A stretch of DNA of 64,000 nt from positions 106,928-170,927 of the forward strand of contig CALNHX010002687.1 of the NCBI GenBank assembly GCA_940337035.1, given 5' to 3'. The stretch comes from Agriotes lineatus (taxonomy: Eukaryota > Arthropoda > Insecta > Coleoptera > Elateridae). The translations under genes and the position numbers were made by a program. The notes beneath the pieces were generated by a model. It did no database searches, was not told where the DNA came from, and worked only from the letters and a program-made list of their open reading frames with translations. Positions 30,981 to 41,324 of the stretch are shown here, piece by piece. Every line of letters begins with the position of its first letter. Position 1 is the first letter of the stretch.

Positions 30981-32180
30981 TGTTACGGTTCTTTTGTCAC
31001 TCCCTGTAGTTCTGCATTGCTGGTTTTACGCTTTCGTTAATTTGCGATTTCTGTGGGGCGTGTTATCGTTATCTTCAGGCTTGACTTTGGCCTTGTTCGA
31101 CAGCGTTGAGGCCGAAGCGTTCTCGAGGCCGCATTCTTTTGGCTGAGCACCTCGCTTTTGGTTTGGCGGAACGCTACGGAGATGTTTGATGTTGGTTTTG
31201 GTGGTAGTTATGGAAGCTTTGGGGCCTTGCTGCAAAGCGAAGCGTGTGAGATTTTAGACATTATGCTGGAGAGATTATTCTACGCCACGCCGCATCTAGC
31301 CTTCGATGCTCGTTTGCCCAGTTCATCCGGGCAAGCAGTCTTGGGAAAAGTTCGAATAACCAGTCTTGGGCAAAGTTCAAGTAGGTAATCAGTCTTGGTT
31401 AAATCAGTCTACATAAGCAGTCTTGGGCCAAGCCCGCGTAAGCAGTTTTGGGCAAATCAATTCGAGTATGCAGCTGTCGCCGCCGCTATCTTCGGTGTGC
31501 AATGTTGGCTTGCTGCGTTTTCTTACAAAGGTCTTCAGCACGCATGGACACTGGATAAGCATGCTGGAAGTGCTCGACGGAAGCCTCTATCAGGTTATAC
31601 TTTAGACTTAGACTGTATTTAGGAAATTATTTTATGATTGGTCCGTTCGCGAATATGCGCAGCCGCTTTTCCGCTTGCGGTAATTTAAATTCTGATTTTC
31701 CCAAATGTCCGCTCAACCATTTTTAGTTGTTATGCGGTTACTAGTAATTTATGGTTCATTTATGTAAGTGTTGTAACTGTAATGTAGGATCATTTGCCTT
31801 GTTTGTTGGCATTCCTAAGATTGCCCAGATTTAGACATTCCGGCATCTTAGTAGCGCACTTGCTATTTTAGAAGCGTACTACGAGTGCTTGAGTAAGCTT
31901 GTACATTAACTTTTGTCGATTGTACTGTGTTGTTTAAATGCCAATTATACTGTGATATTTTACTGTGGTTATTTATTATTTGTTACTGCTACTGATGTTT
32001 GAGTTGTGCTTTCTTTCAGATTGATTGTGCTACTGAGTTTACGGATTCTCGTTCTATGCCTAAATACACTTGCTTATTATGTTAAAAATACCGTTGGCGC
32101 CCGTTTTGCATATTTCTTTCAAAGAACTGTTACACGCCGTCTCCGTAATTGAGCTGGTCGGCAGGCAATTGTATCCAAAT
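30981..32180. mobile_element. LTR-like block in the Jockey LINE
   Basis: A 1.2-kb GC-richer block separates two colinear parts of the Jockey ORF2. It begins near TGTTACGG (30981). Near 32091 it contains TTGGCGCCCG, resembling a retroelement primer-binding site; the same octamer follows the LTR at 58127. Exact ends and target duplication were not resolved, so this may be an LTR with a little leader sequence. Open frames inside match nothing known. Confidence 0.5.
31335..31480. repeat. degenerate short tandem repeats
   Basis: About five units of roughly 26 bp built on GCAGTCTTGGGCAAAGTTCG. Confidence 0.7.
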
Positions 32181-32182
32181 AG

Positions 32183-32565
32183 CTATGTTAGGTTTGATTT
32201 TGAGAGATTAGCCAAAGGTAAACTTTTTTGATGATAACAAGGAGTTGCTTCTAGAGCTGCTTCTTGGATAATGCTTGTGAAGTCGTAGACTGCAGATTCT
32301 ATTTCTTCATCAGATTGAAGTGAAATTTGCATGTCTAGCTGGTTGTGGATAATATTTCTGTAGTAGTTCCAATCAGTCTGATTGTTGAATAATTTTGGTG
32401 TTCTTTCCTGTTCTAGATTTGTGGTGCTCACCGTTGCGATAACGGGGGGTGTGATCTGCCGTTAAGTCCAGACATGATACTATCTTAAGGTGTCCTGCAG
32501 CTAAACCTTTGGTTAGAAAGAAATCGCTTCTCGGCCTATTCCTAAGATCAAAGTGTAGTTACACA
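32183..32565 (-). pseudogene. Jockey-type LINE ORF2, end of endonuclease and linker (5' piece of the nest host)
   Basis: From about 32565 leftward: LRNRPRSDFFLTKGLAAGHL, CLDLTADHTPVIAT (the endonuclease D-H pair), then the frame 32431-32183 NQTDWNYYRNIIHNQLDM, QSDEEIESAVYDFTSIIQEA and ALEATPCYHQKSLPLA. The last residues overlap the point where the ORF continues at about 30970 after the LTR-like block. No sequence upstream of the mid-endonuclease is seen, so the LINE was 5' truncated. Confidence 0.75.
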
Positions 32566-33229
32566 TATGAGTCCTAATTCTGTAGTGTTACACACAAGAT
32601 ATCACTTAGAAAATAATCTTATCATTTGTGAATGCAGTCCCATACAGAAAATTATTTTACATATTATGTAAACTGATAACCTTTATAATAAATTTTAAAT
32701 ATAACAAATTTAATCCAGTCTGTAGAGACGAAAAAATGCCTTTGCTCAACAAAAAGTGGAGTATGAACGGTTTTTATTTATGTTGTTCAGGTCGGGATCC
32801 TGATGAAAAATCCAAGTTTTCGACCTTGGAGGGGCACCGCGCGAGCCGCCATCTTGGATTAAATGTGCTAAAACTGGTTTTTTCCAACTAGCTCCGCAAC
32901 GATTGATCCAACGTCACAAAAGTTCAATATAAAGTTAAAGGACACAAGATTTTTGACATTTTCTGTATATTAATTTTTGTTGTAAGTGTAATATGTAACG
33001 AGTTGCATCGGCTTAAAGTTGAACATTTCACCAAAATATTGTTAAACTTTATTTTTGTTGGTACATTTTGTAAGAACAACTTACACTATATTGTTTGTAA
33101 TATTTTTCTACATCAAAACGTTCTATAGAGAAATACAAAGTATGATCAAAAATTATTTTCATCTAGTATAAGTATGGAATAGTTCTTAATTTATAAACGC
33201 AACTATAAGTCACTTATATACTCGCACAT

Positions 33230-34382
33230 GCAGTCGTTGTTTTTGATGGATATCGGTTTGATGGGGACAAAAAAATACCAAGACTGCAGAAAGACTTCTC
33301 CGATCGAAAAAGCAGCTGTCGCGGATGTTATTTCGATGAAACAACGCCGGTTCTAGTTTCCCAAGAACGATTTCTAGCAAACGAAAAGAATAAAGTCCGT
33401 CTGATTTCGATGCTGTAAAAACATTCGAACATTACTGTATTACAGTTAAGCAGGCTGAAGAAGATGCTGATGTGTTGATTGTCATCACGGCGATTTCTTT
33501 GTGCTCAACATTTGATGCTGTTTTCGCCATTGGAGAAGACGTCGATCTTCTAGTTCTGCTGACGGTATTAGCAACATCTATCTTCGCAAACCTGGGAGAG
33601 GCAAAATTGTTGAAAGAGTGTATTCTGCAAATAGTTTTAAATATGAAAAAGCAGCTGAGAACATTTTGTTTCTCCATGCATTTAGTGGCTGCGACACAAC
33701 GTCGTCCGTCTACAACCAAGGAAAAACAATTTTTGTCGCTTGTCCAGAAAAGCACAAGACTCCGTGACATTATAGGCATATTCAAACATCACGATGCCAA
33801 ACCAGATGATATCGCAGATGCTGAAGCACGCTTTCTCGTTGCTTTGTATGGTGGCTACATGGAAGAAAATACCTTGGAAGAAGTCCGTTACCAAGAATTT
33901 CAAGTGCAAGAAACACTTTAATTTTGCTTCTTTGCCACCAACGAAGGACGCTGCACGGTATCACGCATTTAGGACGTATCACCAGGTCCAACAGTGGTAT
34001 GTATGTAATTGAAAAAAATTCTCGAGACTGGGGCTGAAAAGTTGGCACGAATGGACTCACTCCAGTAAAAATGACAGAGAATCCATCACCCGAGACTTTA
34101 TTAAAATTAATTTCATGCCATTGTAAAAAAGGATGCGGCGGAGCATGTGGCTGCAGGAAAAGTGGGATGAAGTGCTCTATTCTGTGTAGATTCTGTAATG
34201 GCCAATCATGCGAAAATGCACCAGAAGTTCACATCGAGAATGGGGACGAAGATGAGGACATTTCATCACTGGAAGTCGCAAGTCTCTGGAGCAATGACTT
34301 CGAAGATAACATTGAGAATAAAGAATCTTATGGAGACGTCAACATCTACCGACCGGGGCCATCAAAAATTTTAAAAAACTAA
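33230..34382 (+). pseudogene. FEN/PIN-like nuclease-domain protein with CXC-like tail
   Basis: Three frames together give a protein type common in insect and cnidarian repeats. N-terminal part (33233-33420): AVVVFDGYRFDGDKK, SQERFLANEKNKVRLISML. Next (33420-33570): VKQAEEDADVLIVITAISLC and FAIGEDVDLLVLLTVL, an acidic pattern (D-A-D, E-D-V-D) resembling FEN/PIN metal-binding sites. Then NILFLHAFSGCDTTSSVYNQ (33660-33720), the most characteristic motif. C-terminal part (34071-34382): LISCHCKKGCGGACGCRKSG and CSILCRFCNGQSC, similar to a CXC (tesmin-like) cysteine motif, followed by an acidic tail. Frame breaks occur near 33600 and 33900-34060. The nuclease assignment is inference from the acidic pattern. 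Confidence 0.6.
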
Positions 34383-34848
34383 ATAATATAATCGCGAACA
34401 CGAAACATCACTAAACTGGAGTGTCTGTGGTTTGGGCTTACTGGGGATACCACAATAAAAAGAGCGCATATAACTCTACCTCATGGTGATGTGGAAATGA
34501 GTTTACTATACGTTTATCAAATTATTATAGCTACGTAACGAATAGCCAGAAATAATACAAGAAACAATTTAAAAAAATGAGAAATTACACAATTTTTTAG
34601 AGAAATGTTCATCTTTCCGCCGCTGTAACTGTTTTCATATTAGACTTACAAAAAATAGTTATGTACAAAAAATGTCAAGAAGCTTGTCTTCTTTAACTTT
34701 GAATTAGACTTTCTTGGCGTAGGATCAACCGTTGCGGAGTCATTTGGAAAAAGCCAGTTTTTAGCACCTTTAATCCAAGGTGGCTGCTCGCGCGGTGCCC
34801 CTCCAAGGTCGAAAACTTGGATTTTTTATTAGGATCTCGACCTTAACA

Positions 34849-35197
34849 TCCATCCAATGGCGCTACAGCCCGAGTCGGGCCTTGGCCTCCTCAATTTTCC
34901 GCTTCCAACTATCACGATCATTTGCGGCTCTTTTCCAATTGGGTAGTGCTAACATGGATTGTGCATCTTGTTTTACTTTGTCTTCCCATCGCGCCGCTGG
35001 TCTTCCTATCGGTCGTTTGCCTTCCATTTTCTTTTCCATAACTTTCTTGGCCACTCTTGTTTCGTCCATTCGTTGAACATGTCCGGCCCATTTCAGCCTT
35101 TGTAATCTTATGTATGTAGCGGCATCAACTTCTGCATAGAGCCGGGCTAGTTCATGGTTGTATTTGCTTCGCCATTGGCCATTTTCGTTAGTTGGTC
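34849..35197 (-). mobile_element. 5'-truncated RTE-like LINE, 349 bp
   Basis: Contains the ORF2 C-terminus MDETRVAKKVMEKKMEGKRP, GRPAARWEDKVKQDAQSM and NDRDSWKRKIEEAKARLGL. Perfect 13-bp duplication CTCGACCTTAACA (34836-34848 and 35198-35210). It sits in the right inverted repeat of the long-TIR element. Confidence 0.88.
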
Positions 35198-35599
35198 CTC
35201 GACCTTAACAACATATATAAAAATCGTTTATACTCCATTTTTTGTAAGGCAAAAACCTCTACTGACTGGACTAATTGAGGTAGTCTGTTTTTTTGCTGTA
35301 TGATTCAGAGCAGGCTTTGCCTTTGCATTTTTGTAACAGTGTAGGTAGTTGGTTACAAAGAAAAAACACTAGTAATGTCAAAAACTTATTACAACTGTCA
35401 ATGTGTTATCTTATAAGCACTATTATACATAATGAAAGCTACAATTATTAGTGAACCACTGACATTAAATAAGGTATTGCTTTATTTTAAGAAATTTTAT
35501 TTAAACATGGTTGTTATTTAGCTGTACTTAATATATTATTAAAAACTTGCTGATGACTTTTGTTTGCAAATCTGTGTTGTAGAAGTTATTATTTATGCT

Positions 35600-36396
35600 A
35601 AACGTATAAGAGGGATTAACTGTTTTTTCAACATTGCCTAAAAATGCCACCGTTCATACATTTATGATAGTACCATTGCCGTGTCAAACAGTGTCACACC
35701 CTGGTAAAACTTCTGATGTGCATCCTGCATGCAAAATAGTATATCGCTTTCCCTCCGCCTTAACTTTAGATGGATTACTTTTCAAGTCTGTGTCGTGGGT
35801 CTATGCAGACTGGTTCCATTGCGAAATATCCAGTTTCATCCAAAAATCGAAACATACATTTTTAACTAGAATTTCGAAATTGTAAATATTTCTTTCAAGA
35901 AATAATCTTCGCCGAAATTAAATGATTTTTCTCACAAACCAGTTTTCTTCCATTTACAATTTTGTATTTATATCCCACATTTTTTTAATGTGTAGTATAA
36001 TTTTGAACGAGTCCTGCTATAATTTAGTTCCCCTCTTGCACATAGCAATAAATTATCCAAAGTAAAAAATCCAAAGTTTCTTAATATCCTCCCTGAAACT
36101 GTAGTCCTCTTAAGTTAAAAATTCTTTTTCCTTTTTCATATTGTCACTAGGTTGTTGCTGGGGTTGTGATTTTGCTTCATTTAGAATATTAAACAGAATT
36201 GCATTCAAAATCTAGCATAATAACAAATTGTAGGACATTTTATAATGGTTTAATTATTAATACTTACATCAAAGATTTGATCAACTCTTCCAATGATGGC
36301 CGTTTTACTTAATTTACCATTGATATCTTTTATATTAGTAAAACAGCGTTTTATAGCCACTTTAGTTTTACTATTAATACTGCTTTTTCGTGTCAT
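35600..36396 (-). pseudogene. DDE-type transposase remnant of the TIR family
   Basis: Exon 1 starts at the ATG 36394-36396: MTRKSSINSKTKVAIKRCFT, then INGKLSKTAIIGRVDQIFD, a small helix-turn-helix-like domain, ending at a GTAAGT donor (36262-36267). A 56-bp intron ends ...TGCTAG (36212). Exon 2 (36211 leftward) reads FNILNEAKSQPQQQPSDN and YSFREDIKK, then a damaged part with FRFLDETGYFAMEPVCID (about 35840), where L-D-E-T matches the first catalytic motif of one group of IS630/Tc1-like DDE enzymes. Several stops are present. It is dead, but it identifies the gene that once mobilised the family. Confidence 0.5.
36212..36267 (-). other. 56-bp intron in the transposase remnant
   Basis: GTAAGT donor and TGCTAG acceptor on the minus strand. 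The same junctions exist in copy 1 (donor near 7115, acceptor near 7068). Confidence 0.6.
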
Positions 36397-36685
36397 TTTA
36401 TTAAAGGTTATTGAAGTGTCAACGTGACATCTCGGAGACCTTGATTTTGACGTTAGGTATATTTTGTAACTAACTGTTGTACACTGCTAAAATAATATAA
36501 ATGCAAGGCCTGCTGTGAATCATAAAGCAAAAAACAGACATATTATGTTGTCCTAGTGTGGACATAGAGCATTCCAGGGCACCTCAGATGATTTTATAGA
36601 TGCCACCCTTGCTGTAATAAATTTGCTGTAACATATTGTTGACTATTGTATGTTTTTATATACTCAATCTTTTTGATTGTAATAT

Positions 36686-36965
36686 ATAAGTATCATTGCT
36701 TTCATAGAAAACTAAGATAGTGAAAATCTCAAGATACCATCATTTTTGAAAATTTAGTTGCATAATTGTGCCTTGTTTTCTTCTATTTGTTCCAGATCGC
36801 TAGTTTTTCTTAACGAGTAAGACGTTGTTTTTAACAATGAGCTCACTCGAAAATGCCGTTCTGTTTACCCCATCCCTCAATTTGGTTCAAACGATGGTTT
36901 TCGGAGCTTCCTTTAAAGATGCCATCTTATCTTGACAGTTTTATATGGCAGGAGTTGGTTTGAAT
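36686..36965 (+). repeat. dispersed repeat, copy B
   Basis: Colinear with 3366-3630 (see there). Confidence 0.6.
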
Positions 36966-36969
36966 TTGT

Positions 36970-37066
36970 TATTACAGCCCAATTACATCTGTTAAAATTT
37001 GGCTGTACCAATTTTCTACGAATACAGTGGTACATGCTGTACTCGAAATAAATAAATAATAAGATA
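36970..37066 (+). repeat. possible LINE 3' tail
   Basis: Ends in AAATAAATAAATAATAAG immediately before the TA of the mariner relic, as expected for the microsatellite-like end of an old LINE. No coding part. Confidence 0.35.
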
Positions 37067-37078
37067 TACAGGGCCCAT

Positions 37079-37960
37079 AACCTCCACCACTGCAAAGCAG
37101 CCACTGCAAATCTAAGCAGAAAGCTGCTAGCAGATGACATCGATTTAGCACTGTTCCAAGAACCATGGATAGTTAAGGGACAAGTCCGTGGATTAGGGGG
37201 TGCTAAAGGTAAGCTTATTTATAATCATGCAAGTCCTAGAACATGCATACTTATAAGAAATAATCTAGACTGTTTACCACTAATGGAATTCTGTTCTAGA
37301 GACATAACCACAATTAAAATAAAATGGAATAACGATGAAGGTTGTGACCAAGCCATTATAAGCTCCGTCTACCTTCCATCCGATTCCAGGGACCCACCGC
37401 CTAGCGAGGAACTAGAAAACCTAGTATCATCGGCCTCCCAAGACGATCTAGACCTCATCCTAGGCTGCGACGCAAACTCTCACCACACCATTTGGGGCAG
37501 CACCAACTGCAACATAAGAGGTGAGTCACAATTTATCTTAACGAACAATCTAGTAGTAGTCAATAAAGGTAACACTCCAACCTTTTATAACTCTAATAGA
37601 CATGAAGTTATAGATATTACCATAACCACTATGAGAATTAGTCAATCAGTGAATAAATGGCAAGTTTCAGACGAACCATCACTCTCTGACCACAATTATA
37701 TAACCTTTGAACTGTCTCAACGGGAAGTAAGCCAAAGAGTTTACTACAACCCAAGAAAGACGGACTGGGACCTATATAAACAAAAACTACAAGAGAAGAT
37801 AGAACACCTAAAGTTCAGATCTCCCAATAAAGTAGTTTTAGACTCAAATGCTGACCGGTTAAAAGAGGCCATGATTGACTCCTTTCAGAGTAGCTGTCCT
37901 CTAATAGACCCGAGTCAGCAAAGAGCAAAAAACACACAAATTGGTGGAATAAAGACCTAG
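37079..37960 (+). pseudogene. LINE ORF2 part 1: AP-type endonuclease
   Basis: The frame is open from the LINE's left end. NLHHCKAATANLSRKLLADD, IDLALFQEPWIVKGQVRGLG (catalytic E), IISSVYLPSD, LILGCDANSHHTIWG and SLSDHNYITFEL (D-H pair) follow the endonuclease order. The first methionine (37283) is internal; the true start was lost by 5' truncation. It ends at a stop 37958-37960 caused by a frameshift near 37930, where the next frame continues THNWWNKDLEK-like sequence. Confidence 0.85.
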
Positions 37961-38604
37961 AAAAGGCCAGACAAGAAGTCAGACGTCTGTTTAACAGGTC
38001 TAAAGCCACAAATAACTGGGAGAACTATCACAAGGCTCTCACAGACTATGGCAAAATGATCAAGGCAGCTAAGATAGCAGCCTGGAAAAAGTTTTGCCAG
38101 GAGGTGGAGACCACGCGATCCACAGCTAGACTCCACAAAATCATCTCAAAGCAAGCCATGAACCCAGTAGGCACTCTTAAAAAAGAAAGCGGAGAATACA
38201 CTACAACGGAAGAGGAGACTTTATCTCTTTTGATAAAAACTCACCTACCCGGAGCAGTGGAACAACCTACTCTGGCTGAACCCAATCATACCCCTAGGAG
38301 GGAAGACTGGGAAACAGCTAAGAGAATAGTCAGCAAAGAAAGGATTAGATGGGCAACTAGCCTCTTCAGCCCTTTCAAATCTGCTGGAAACGACGGCATA
38401 CAACCCGTAATGCTGCAGAAAGGGATAGATATACTGCTGAACCCACTCAAAGACATGTTCCAAGCAAGTCTTGCCTTAGGCTACATTCCCCAAGCCTGGA
38501 GAGTGACTAAAGTAGTGTTTATCCCTAAGCCTGGTAAGAGCAGCTATGCAGAAGCTAAATCTTACAGACCTATCAGCCTAACGTCATTCCGTTGGAAAGA
38601 TTAG
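37935..38604 (+). pseudogene. LINE ORF2 part 2: linker and reverse transcriptase fingers
   Basis: Continues from part 1 in another frame: WWNKDLEKARQEVRRLFNRS, MIKAAKIAAWKKFCQEVETT, NPVGTLKKESGEYTTTEEET, FKSAGNDGIQPVMLQKGIDI and VTKVVFIPKPGKSSYAEAKS, ending SYRPISLTSF then a stop at 38602-38604. The family next has a leucine-rich E-R-L-V block, which resumes in part 3 after a small deletion. Confidence 0.85.
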
Positions 38605-40646
38605 TAGACAGGTACTGGAGGGAGGAAGCCCTAACTTCACTCCCGATTCACAAATATCAACATGCTTACCAAACAGGGAAGTCATGTGAAACCGCCCTAC
38701 ACCAACTAGTGGGGAAAATTGAGAGAACCTTGGAGTACAAGGAGTACGCAGTCGGAGCATTTCTAGACATAGAAGGTGCCTTCGACAACACCTCCTACCA
38801 CTCTATTGAAAGAGCAATGACAAATCATCAGATCGATAACACCACGACAAGATGGACTATGGCAATGCTCAACACTAGAGTTGTAAAAGTCAAGTTATTT
38901 GACAAGGAAAAGACAGTGCAGGCGACAAGGGGATGTCCACAGGGAGGAGTTCTTTCTCCACTCCTGTGGTGCCTCACAGTTGATGAACTGCTGATCCAAC
39001 TCAATAACAAAGGCTACTACACTCAAGGATACGCTGATGACATTGTCATACTGATTCAAGGTAAATACCAAAGAACCGTAGACAATGTAATGAAATCAGC
39101 ACTAAAGATAACCGAAGAGTGGTGTCTAGAGAATAATCTTAGAGTTAATCCCAGCAAAGCCACTCTCGTTGCTTTCACTCGTAGAAAGAACATCACGAAC
39201 AGAATCAACATAAAACTGTTTGAGACAAATGTCAACTGGGAGAACGAGGTTAAGTACTTAGGTTTAACCATCGATTCCAAACTAACTTGGAACTCCCACT
39301 TAGACAAAACAATCACCAGGTGCATACAAACATTAGTAATTGGGAAAAGAGCCATAGGTGGTACGTGGGGGCTCAAACCGGAACTGACCCTCTGGCTGTA
39401 CAAAACCATGGTTCGACCAATAATTTCATATAGAATAATCGCCTGGTGGCCCAAAATAAAACAAGCAACTGCGATCCACAAAATCAGCAGAATACAATAT
39501 CTAGCTAATCGGTGCATCACTGGAGCCTTTAAAGGCACCTCAGGACAAGCACTGAATGCTATTTTAAACCTGCCACCTCTGCACATCTTCTTGGAAGGTG
39601 AAGCCAGAATGGCAGCCTACAGATTACAAAGTACTGGTCACTGGATGACCACAGCTAATAATCTAGGACATGGCAAGATCATGTCACACATCAACAACCC
39701 AATATTAGAAATGGGTTCTGATCTTATAATCAAAGCCTATGACTTTGAAAAGAATTTTACTGTACACACAAGTTGGAATCCGGACCAACTACCAACTCCA
39801 ACAAATAAGAACATCATTTTTTACACTGATGGATCTAAGTTTGAAGGGGGTACAGGCTCCGGTGTGTACAGTACCAATCCTAGAACCAACGAAAAAGTCA
39901 GTCTAGGAAAGTTTTGTAACATCTTTCAGGCTGAAGTACAAGCTATTAACGTATGCGCAAACATCAGCATAGAAAAGAAGCTGCTCAATCGAGACATACA
40001 CATTCTCTCAGACAGTCAGGCAGCACTGAAAGCGCTAAACGCTTTTAGTACTTCATCGAGACTGGTCAAGGAATGCAAATCTAAACTTCAAACCTTAAGC
40101 CAGGGAAATACAGTAAAATTATACTGGATCCCAGGTCACCAAGGTATTGAAGGAAACGAAAAGGCGGACAAGCTCGCAAAAGAAGCAGCCCGTAATGCAA
40201 TGACCGGTCCAGAACCTGGTCTAAGCATTCAGAAAAACCAAGCCCGCTCAGCCATTAATGAGTGGGTCAATACCGCACACCAACTAAGGTGGAGAAACTA
40301 CAATCAAGCAACACACTGCAAAAGATTGCTAAAAACTCCGAATCCACAAACCACCAAAACTCTGTTGAGACTGAACAGAACTCGAATCAAGCAAGTAGTC
40401 AGTCTACTAACAGGCACTGGAGCATTCAGAGAATTTATGCACAGAATCAATATCTATAGAGATGAACCTGTTTGCAGACTATGCCAAGAGGATGATGAAA
40501 CAGCCTATCATATCCTCTTTGAATGCCCAGCATTAGAGCGTAAAAGACACCAACTCGATTGGAGCCTTAACTCTATTGACAACCGCAAGCTAGTAGGGGA
40601 CATTGCAAGTCTAGTAAAAGACACGGATGTCGGCCTGCTAACTTGA
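38592..40646 (+). pseudogene. LINE ORF2 part 3: reverse transcriptase palm and RNase H
   Basis: 684 open codons. Palm: GAFLDIEGAFDNTSYHSIER (first aspartate), RGCPQGGVLSPLLWCLTVDE and GYADDIVILIQGK with Y-A-D-D at residues 147-150. An RNase H domain starts near residue 408 (IIFYTDGSKFEGGTGSGVYS, D413), with FQAEVQAINVC, HILSDSQAALKAL and YWIPGHQGIEGNEKADKLA, the complete D-E-D-H-D set. A C-terminal CCHC-like finger follows (CRLCQEDDETAYHILFECPA). Catalytic motifs are all present, so only the upstream frameshifts and truncation disable it. RNase H in this position marks the I/LOA/R1-related group; the exact clade is uncertain. Confidence 0.88.
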
Positions 40647-40713
40647 AAACTCCCGACAGTACAAAAAGCCCAAAGGGCTGACGTGCGCATGCCAGCAAAA
40701 GGCAGTCGTGAAA

Positions 40714-40735
40714 TATAATCTAATCTAATCTAATC
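40714..40735 (+). repeat. (TAATC)n LINE tail
   Basis: Four TAATC units ending exactly at the target duplication. Confidence 0.9.
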
Positions 40736-40844
40736 TACAGGGCCCAGCAAATGGTATGACCTATTTTCCAAGACCTGTCCTAAGGATAAAAAGTAGTGGA
40801 TTGAAACAAATTTGAGATGAATATCAACTTTATTATGTGCAATT

Positions 40845-41195
40845 TTAGTTCCTAAGAATTACTTCATTTAAATGGCTGAGCCTCGATGCAGTACTGCAAT
40901 CTTTGTCTAACACTCTAACGTTTTGCATCACTCTTCTCAACAATTCTGCTCCAATACTCTCTATTTCTTCTGAAATACTCATTTTAAGGCCTTGTATTGT
41001 TTGAGGACGCTTCTCGTAGACCTTTTGCTTCAGATATTCCCACAAAAAGAAATCAGGAGCCGTCAAATCGGGGAAATTGGACCGCCATGTTATGTTACCA
41101 AACCTCAAAATCCACTGATTGACTTCGTATAAAGCTTTTAACCACGTATACGCGTTGGTTAATTGGAAAATTATCCATGATCTATTAAACTGCAT
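40845..41195 (-). pseudogene. Tc1/mariner-superfamily transposase C-terminus
   Basis: A 116-residue frame carries FPDLTAPDFFLWEYLKQKVY, the block around the third catalytic acid, then PQTIQGLKMSISEEIESIGA, LLRRVMQNV and SHLNEVILRN at the end. The upstream catalytic part is deleted. It lies between the inverted ends of the mariner-like relic. Confidence 0.8.
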
Positions 41196-41324
41196 AAATT
41201 AAAGCACACAAATCTAACAATAGAAATGCCAATAACAAAATAATGTTTTCGTAACAGCTTACTAAAAATAGGTCATACCAGTTGCTGGACCCTGTACATA
41301 CATAATCTAAACCCCGTATACCAT

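Larger units (their letters stand above)
32715..35279 (+). mobile_element. long-TIR DNA element encoding a nuclease-like, Cys-rich protein
   Basis: Inverted ends start CCAGTCTGTAGAG (32715) and its near-complement ending at 35279. The inverted similarity runs inward for about 330 bp: AGTTTTCGACCTTGGAGGGG (32813), CTCCGCAACGATTGATCC and AAGTTAAAGGACACAAGAT against the right arm 34575-35279. The right arm is interrupted by a 349-bp LINE (34849-35197). Between the arms is one plus-strand gene (33230-34382). No clear target duplication was found. Removing the LINE, the element is about 2.2 kb. It looks like an autonomous-type DNA element, but the gene is not a recognisable DDE transposase. Confidence 0.75.
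35283..36539 (-). mobile_element. TIR DNA element, copy 2 (about 1.26 kb)
   Basis: Ends AGTCTGTTTTTTTGCTGTAT and GAATCATAAAGCAAAAAACA, the same family as 6453-7309. It retains about 360 bp (about 35650-36020) absent from copy 1, and carries more of the transposase. It lies 4 bp from the long-TIR element. Confidence 0.85.
37078..40735 (+). mobile_element. I/LOA-group LINE with RNase H, 3.66 kb
   Basis: 5'-truncated copy starting within the endonuclease and ending in a (TAATC)n tail (40714-40735). It is flanked by a perfect 11-bp duplication. ORF2 runs almost end to end with two frameshifts. Nearly complete palm and RNase H domains suggest a relatively recent insertion. Confidence 0.9.
37069..41294 (-). 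mobile_element. mariner-like relic, split by a LINE
   Basis: Inverted ends CAGGGCCCA (37069-37077) continuing after the LINE as GCAAATGGTATGACCTATTT (40747 on), and the right end AAAAATAGGTCATACCAGTT...CCCTG (to 41294). TA lies outside each end. The insertion duplicated part of the terminal repeat itself (TACAGGGCCCA, 37067-37077 and 40736-40746). The remaining element is about 560 bp with a transposase fragment. Confidence 0.85.

Noticed and set aside
39056..39586. 176-codon minus frame
   Set aside because: Shadow of the reverse transcriptase/RNase H frame on the plus strand.
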